Part shown: positions 58,690-64,000 of the stretch, one piece after another
Numbering within the stretch: the stretch's first letter is position 1
Layout of the letters: each line of letters opens with the position of its first letter
Source of the DNA: Chelonoidis abingdonii
Lineage: Eukaryota; Chordata; Testudines; Testudinidae
DNA length: 64,000 bases
Assembly (NCBI RefSeq): GCF_003597395.2
Contig: NC_133773.1
Span: 74,382,207-74,446,206 of the forward strand
Direction of reading: 5' to 3'
Notes under the pieces: generated by a model
What the model was told of the DNA's origin: nothing
The model's database searches: none
Seen by the model: only the letters and a program-made list of their open reading frames with translations
Made by a program: the position numbers and the translations under genes

Positions 58690-59690
58690 GATTTACATTA
58701 GGGTGAAATCCAAGTCCAGATTTCCCAAAAAATTGGGAGGGGAGGATCTAGTGTTACATTTTGGACACTACTGTAGGTTTTGTGTGTGACACCATTGCAC
58801 TGTAGAGAGCATAACAATGAAGAGCAGGGAATGGAGGCAGCTATCCAGGAAATTTCAGCTGGAGTAGGTCCAGCTACAAACTCTGTGCTTGGAGGTAGCA
58901 GGACTTGGTGAGTGGTGCATTTGGTCCACTGATGGATTGGTTGGTTTTTCTCTGTATACATGCTATGGAGCTGGGCCATGGAGCCTGTCTCAGGGTGTGC
59001 CAAGCCCACACTGGGCCAACAGGCCAGGATAAAGCATTGTGGGCCCAGGAGGTCACACTCCCTTGCTGCTGCAGTGCGTGCTCCAGGTGGAAGGAACAGA
59101 TAAAAGGAGGCAACCTAACTCAGTCTGGGCTGGCTGAGAAGGAGGAAGGACGTATGCTGCAGTCTCCATCAGAGGTGCCTGGGACTCTCCAAGCAGTGGG
59201 AACTGTGGACCCAGACGACCAGCCGATCGCAGAGACTGACTGGGATGCCAAGACAGTGCCAGCCAGGAAGATTCCCTAGATGGGCCTTATGGTAGGAAGT
59301 GACTAGGGAATGTAGTAGAAGCTGATGTTTAAATCCTTAACGGGTTGTTTCCCAGCTTCATAGGGCCCTGGATCAGAACGCGGTGGAGTAGGGTGGTCCC
59401 AGGTTCTCCTACCCCCCACTTGCCACTAGGTGTGACTACTGTTTTTTTGTTCTGCCCCTTTTGGAGGCTATGGACTGATTGTTTGTTCAGCCCCACCAGG
59501 GGTCCTGGGCCCTCCTTGTTGCAATTACCTGACTCCACAGGGAGTCCCGAAGACAGTGACTGGAGTACCAACCCTGCACTGGGCCAACAGGGACGGCCCT
59601 CCATGACAATGTCCTGAAAAAGTCTTTGGACCTTTGATCAGTGCCTTGCCTTATTAAACATTAGATTACAAGTCTCTAGCCCTTGTAGCT
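58690..59690 (+). repeat. LTR-like repeat with TATA and polyadenylation signals
   Basis: A GC-rich block with GATAAAAGGAGGCAACC (59098) as a TATA-like start region, then CTGGGCTGGCTGAGAAGGAG, GAAGATTCCCTAGATGGGCC, GCCCTGGATCAGAACGCGGTGG and a TTATTAAACATT signal at 59650. This layout resembles turtle LTRs. Ends unresolved; open frames at 58905-59279 and 59345-59617 are compositional. Confidence 0.4.
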
Positions 59691-59750
59691 TTGATCAGTG
59701 CCTTCCTATGGGCCACAAAGCACTAGCCGTCAATAACCAAGCTGTTTATA

Positions 59751-59842
59751 GATTCATAGATTTTAGGACTGGAAGGGACCTAGAGAGGTCATCGAGTCCA
59801 GTCCCCTCTCTCATAGCAGGACCAAATACTGTTTAAAGTCTG
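59751..59842 (-). mobile_element. CR1 LINE 3' end
   Basis: GATTCATAGATTTTAGGACT, GGAAGGGACCTAGAGAGGTC and CATAGCAGGACCAAATACTG are the complement of a CR1 terminal region. Only ~90 bp, ending just before the larger LINE. Confidence 0.85.
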
Positions 59843-60032
59843 AGTGGTTAATCACTGCCTGGTGGTGAGGGGCAGACCTGAGCTGAGCTAAGTAGCGAAG
59901 ACTTAGTACAAAAAGTCACTTGCTAAGCAAATGGAAGGAAGAGTGAACAAAAGCAGCCAATGGGAGTTTCAGAGGCAGTTGAGAGAGGGAATGTGAGAGA
60001 CTTCCTTTCCATGTTCTACACTACATGTGATA

Positions 60033-61080
60033 TCAAGATGGCCAGAGGTGGTGACCTGCACTGGATGCCCCATGTTCTTTCCTGCCTGAAGACAGAAGGG
60101 ACTTTCTCTGTATGAAATGCATGTTGGTGGCTGTGCTGAAAGAAAAGATTCTTGGACTGGAGGGGCAAGTTGAGATTCTGCTAAGACTCAGAGAAGCTGA
60201 GGAGTTTCTAGACATCCATGTTTGGGAAGCTATCTGTACCTCAGGTTCAAGTAAGAATGGAGCTGGTCACAAATAAATCTGTGAGAAAGGAAATCAGAGA
60301 GGAGGTCTGGCACTTCATAACCATCAGAAGCAAGAGGTCATGGCAGTATTCTGTGTGGCTGGAGACGTATGATGATAGGCAAGCTGTAGTCATCAGAGAA
60401 AGGGGAACTAAACAGGAACTCCACATAGCTAGAAGTTTGAAACTGATATCAGGTCCTCAGGGTGAAAGCTATGGAAGATACCTTTCTCTTTCCCTTGGAC
60501 CTGCTTGATCTTGAGATGTACAGGACACATGTGGACAACAGCTTAGACCAACCTGTGAGAAAATCAATCTTACCTGCAAAGAGTTCTCCAATTGTCCATG
60601 GTAGACAGATGATACTTAGTGGAGAGTCAATATTCAGAAGAATTCAAAGAACATTCTGCAAGGGACAAGCGGACAACAGGACAGTGTGCTTTCTTCCCAG
60701 AACAGGGACAAGAGCTGTCACTCCAAGACTGGATAGGCTTTTGAAGTTCTTCTGGCAAGGATCCACTGGTGATAGCTCATGTTGGCACTAATGACACTGT
60801 GTTGTGGGCTATCTCACAGATAGTACATGGGGACTATCAGGGAACTCAGAAGCATGCTGAAGAAGAATATCCAAGCAATCTTCTGAGACCTTTCCTGTCC
60901 ACAAGCAAAGGAAGATGGAAGGCAAAAGATTCTGGAAGTGAATCACTGGCTAAATACGTGGTGTAAGGTGCAGGGCTTAGGTGTTGTGAAACATTGGCCC
61001 ATCTTCTATGGGGGAGAGAGAACTGTATAATTTGGATGGCCTCCACCTCAGTAGAAGGGGGACCAATCTTCTTGGGACAG
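60033..61080 (+). pseudogene. CR1 ORF1 with coiled coil and SGNH esterase remnant
   Basis: Begins ARGGDLHWMPHVLSCLKTEG, then a leucine-rich helix KEKILGLEGQVEILLRLREA (60140-60200) that looks like the ORF1 coiled coil. SVRKEIREEVWHF follows at 60280. The esterase signature HVGTND lies near 60780, and its C-terminal LDGLHLSRRGTNLLG (61035-61080) supplies the expected D-x-x-H. In CR1-group LINEs this ORF1 binds RNA and has a lipid-esterase-like domain. Frames shift at least twice between the parts. Confidence 0.85.
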
Positions 61081-61199
61081 GCTAGATAGAGTAGTCAAGA
61101 GGGGGTAAAACTAACAACAAAAGGAGAGGGTAAAAATAGGGATGATGTGAGCACTCAGCTCAAATTTGAGATCTTGAGAACAAAATTAATCAAGGAATC

Positions 61200-63617
61200 A
61201 AAGGACATGAAGAGAAGAAATTCTTGAACAGCCTATACCCTAATGTTAGGAGCCTGGGTAACAAACAAGAGGAATTGGAATTGCTCATTTATGAGCATAA
61301 ATTCTATCTAATTGGTGTTACTGGAACCTAGTTGGATGATTCCCACAATTGGAATGTTAAAATCAATTATAACCTATTTAGGACTGATTGAGTGGGCAGA
61401 AGGGGAGGGGAAATGACACTTTGTCAATAATGGCATTAGCTGTTTATTTTCTTCTGAGTTATTCGTGACTCAGAATCTGGAATCCTTGTGGATCAAAGTC
61501 CTAACAACTAAAGCACAAAATGGGGTACCACCTCATGTCTGCTATAGACCACCAAATTACACTAGGGGATAGGATGACCATTTCCTTACGCACCTATCTA
61601 CAATTTATAGAACAGTGGGGAGGGAAAGCCTGTAATCACTGGGGATTTCAATTTGAGTGATACATATACTATAGGTCTCTCACTGCCAATAATAAGACAT
61701 CCTTACAATTTTTATACATTATAGATGACAATTCCCTAACTCAGTGTTGCAGCCCATGGGGGAGCTATATATTAGACCTCATCTTGACAGATAAACAGAA
61801 AGTGATCATAGAACTAAAAACTAATGGTAACTTAGATACAATTGATCATGACCAGTGATGTGGATTTAATATATATATATACACACATGCTTTAAAAGGG
61901 CCAATTTCACAAAGCTGAGAAGAATTGTGAGCCTAATCAGCTGGGAGAAAGACATTAATCATAAAAATATGAATGATAATTGGGGATCATTTAAGAACAC
62001 TTTACTAGATGCCTCAAAAGCCACAATTCCATGAAGAAGGCTGCACTAGTTAAACTAACCCAGTTTAGAGGGGAAGTGAAGGCAGCTGTAAAAAATAATA
62101 TACAACAAATATGGAAGAGAGGGGAGGTTGATGGTAATTAATATAAACTAGAAGTTAGGAATTGTAGAAAATTGATAAGGGAAGCCAAGGGACAGAAGGC
62201 GAGCTCTATGGCCAGCAGGGTTAAGGAAAATAAGAAGTTTTTTAAATATATTAGAAGCAAAAGAATCCTGGCAATAGTTCATTAATACATGGAAATGGTA
62301 GTATTATCAATAATAAAGCAATAAAGGCAAAGGTGCTTAGTAATATTTCTGTTCTGTATTTAGGGGAAAAAGCAGGTGATGCAGTGTCATCAGCTGGAGA
62401 TAACTCTTTCCATTCCACCAATATCTCTAGAGGATGTTGAACAGAAGCTACTAAAGCTGCACATTTTTAAATCAGCAGGTCCAGATAACTTGCATTCAAG
62501 AGTTTTAAAAGAGCTGGCTGAGGAGATCACTGGACTATTAAGTTGCTTTTCAATAAGTCTGGGGGCACTGGGGAAGTTTGAGAAGACTGGAAAAAGATAA
62601 TGTGCCAATTTTTAAAAAAGGGTAAACAAGATGACCCAGGTAATTACAAGCCTGTGAGCTTGACATTGATTCTGGACAAGATAGTGGAGCAGCTAATATG
62701 GGACTCGATTAACAACAAATTAAAGGTGGGTAATGCAAATTAATGCAAATCAACATGGGCTTGTGGAAAATATATCCAATCAAGCTAACTGAATATCTTT
62801 GTTGTGATGAGATTACCAGTTTAGTTGATAAAAATAAGTGTTGACATAATATACCTAGACTTCTGTACGACATTTGACTTGGTACAGCATCACATTTGAT
62901 TTTAAAAGCTATTACAATATAGAATTTACATGGCACACATTTAACAGATTACAAGCTGGCTAGGTGATTGGTCTCAAACTGTAACTGGGGAATTGTCATT
63001 GATTCCAGTGGGGTCCCCACAGGGATTGGTTCTTTGACCTACACTATTCAGCATTTTTTTAATTAGTGACCTGGAAGAAATCATAAAAATACCACTGATA
63101 AAGTCTGATGATCACACACGTGTTGGGGGAATGGTAAATAATAAAGAGGACAGGTCACTAATTCAGAGCAATCTGGATCACGTAGTAACCTGGGAACAAG
63201 GGAAATATGCTTTTTAATATGGCTCAATGTAACAGTATACATCTAGCATCAAAGAATGCAGGCCATACTGCAGGACCCAAAGATTTGGGGGTCATAGTGG
63301 ATATTCAGCTAAATGTGAGCACCCAGTGTGACGCTGTGGCCAAAATAGGCTAATGCAATCCTGGAATGCATAAGCCGGGGAATCTTGAGTAGGAGCAGAG
63401 AGCTTATTTTAGCTCTGTATTTGGTACTGGTGTGACCGCTGCCAGGATACTGTCCAGTTCTGGTGCTCACAATTCAAGAAGGATGTTGATAAGCTGGAGA
63501 GGGTTCAGAGAAGAGCCAAAAGAATGATTAAAGGACTAGAAAACATGCCCTATAATGATAGATTTAAGAAGTTCAATCTATTTAACTTAAAGAGAAGATT
63601 AAGGGGCGACTTGATTA
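61200..63617 (+). pseudogene. CR1 ORF2 endonuclease and reverse transcriptase (broken)
   Basis: EN: SLYPNVRSLGNKQEELELL, then TGT.LDDSHNWNV with one stop, and GRRGGEM. RT: ISLEDVEQKLLKLHIFKSAG, then DLVQHH and SPQGLVL in place of the usual palm motifs, and SDDHTRVGG where the FADD box should be (Phe and Ala lost). Thumb: [20 protein letters not shown] and MIKGLENMPYNDRFKKFNLF. Numerous stops. Confidence 0.88.
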
Positions 63618-63625
63618 GTCTATAA

Positions 63626-63992
63626 TAGCGTTCGCAAACTGTGGGTCAAGATCCCATTTTAGTGGGGTTGCCAGGGCTCGCTTAGACTTGCTGGGGCCCA
63701 GGGCCGAAGCTGAAGCTTGAGCACCAGTGCCCGGGGTTGAAGCCTGAGGGCTGCAGCCCTGGGCAGCAAGGCTCAGGTTACAGGCCCCCTGCCTGGGGCT
63801 GAAGCCCTTGGGCTTTGGCTTTGGTCTTCTCGCCCAGAGCGCTGGGGCTTGGGCTTTGGCATTGGCATTGGGCCCCACACCTGGAGCAGTGGGGCTCAGG
63901 CAGGCTCAGGCTTCAGTCTCCTCTCCTGGGGTCATGTAATAATTTTTCTTGTCAGAAGCAGGTCACAGTGCAATGAAGTTTGAGAACCCCTG
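63626..63992 (+). mobile_element. hAT-type MITE with exact TSD at the window end
   Basis: Ends TAGCGTTCGCAAACTGTGG and TGAAGTTTGAGAACCCCTG are inverted repeats of the same family as 33461-33966. GTCTATAA occurs at 63618-63625 and 63993-64000, an exact 8-bp duplication whose second copy ends at the last base. Inside, GGGGCTTGGGCTTTGGC and GGGGCTGAAGCC units repeat with high GC. The 87-aa minus frame across it is compositional. Confidence 0.92.
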
Positions 63993-64000
63993 GTCTATAA

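Larger units (their letters stand above)
59860..63617 (+). mobile_element. Near full-length L3-like CR1 LINE, broken
   Basis: Runs from a 5' region near 59860 through ORF1, ORF2 endonuclease and RT to the thumb, then is cut at 63618 by a hAT insertion. Landmarks: ORF1 start DLHWMPHVLSCLKTEGTFS (60054-60110), ORF1 esterase HVGTND (60778-60798), ORF2 EN NKQEELELLIYEHKFYLIGV (61263-61322), RT KSAGPDNLHSRVLKELAEEI (62474-62533). It is the most complete LINE in the window. Multiple stops make it inactive. The 3' untranslated region lies beyond the window edge or beyond the hAT insertion. Confidence 0.92.

Noticed and set aside
1..64000. CRISPR arrays, operons, phage or other prokaryotic systems
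   Set aside because: No regularly spaced repeats, no dense gene array and clear vertebrate repeat content; the window is eukaryotic.
1..64000. tRNA-derived SINEs with A and B boxes
   Set aside because: I looked for the tRNA-like heads common in turtle genomes and found none; only MIR-type cores were seen.

Overview
The window looks like turtle (Testudines) nuclear DNA, probably intergenic or deep-intronic sequence. No complete host gene is visible. The assignment rests on recalled resemblance to the dispersed repeats of turtle and crocodilian genomes: CR1 3' ends with the ATTCTATGATTCT-type tail, L3-like CR1 copies, Penelope-like elements (PLEs) with a GIY-YIG domain, hAT and Harbinger elements with their miniature derivatives, MIR-type SINEs and several turtle-type LTRs. 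No database search was possible, so family names are by recognition.

Layout. 1-93 and 8325-9250 are opposite-strand copies of one turtle repeat. 1666-6416 appears to hold a decayed endogenous retrovirus on the minus strand: an LTR at 5682-6416, a leader/gag-like remnant, a degenerate interior and env-like fragments. 9.3-16.2 kb is mostly unique AT-rich DNA with three small hAT derivatives and a CR1 tail. 16252-17536 is a nearly palindromic PLE with a 13-bp target duplication. 19885-19990 (minus) is the best candidate host exon. 21-29 kb holds two LTRs, a second palindromic PLE, CR1 tails, MIRs, a GC-rich hAT hairpin element and a long turtle repeat with a Harbinger-type MITE inside it. 31.7-34 kb is a nest: a CR1 inserted in an antisense L3-like copy, then one hAT element inside another. 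36005-37582 is a hAT transposon whose left arm is an inverted copy of its own 3' end. 38.4-41.1 kb holds a CR1 fragment, a PLE with reverse transcriptase and GIY-YIG remnants, and a TA-flanked MITE. 43.1-47.2 kb holds a hAT MITE, a CR1 tail, a PLE tail, a MIR and a two-gene Harbinger transposon. 48-58 kb is largely unique. 58.7-64 kb holds an LTR-like repeat and a near full-length but broken CR1/L3 LINE cut by a hAT element whose second target duplication ends at the last base.

The elements do not form a working system; all transposase and polymerase reading frames are broken. The most useful signals are the candidate exon, the two inverted PLE structures, the foldback hAT, and a set of insertions dated relative to each other by nesting and exact target duplications.
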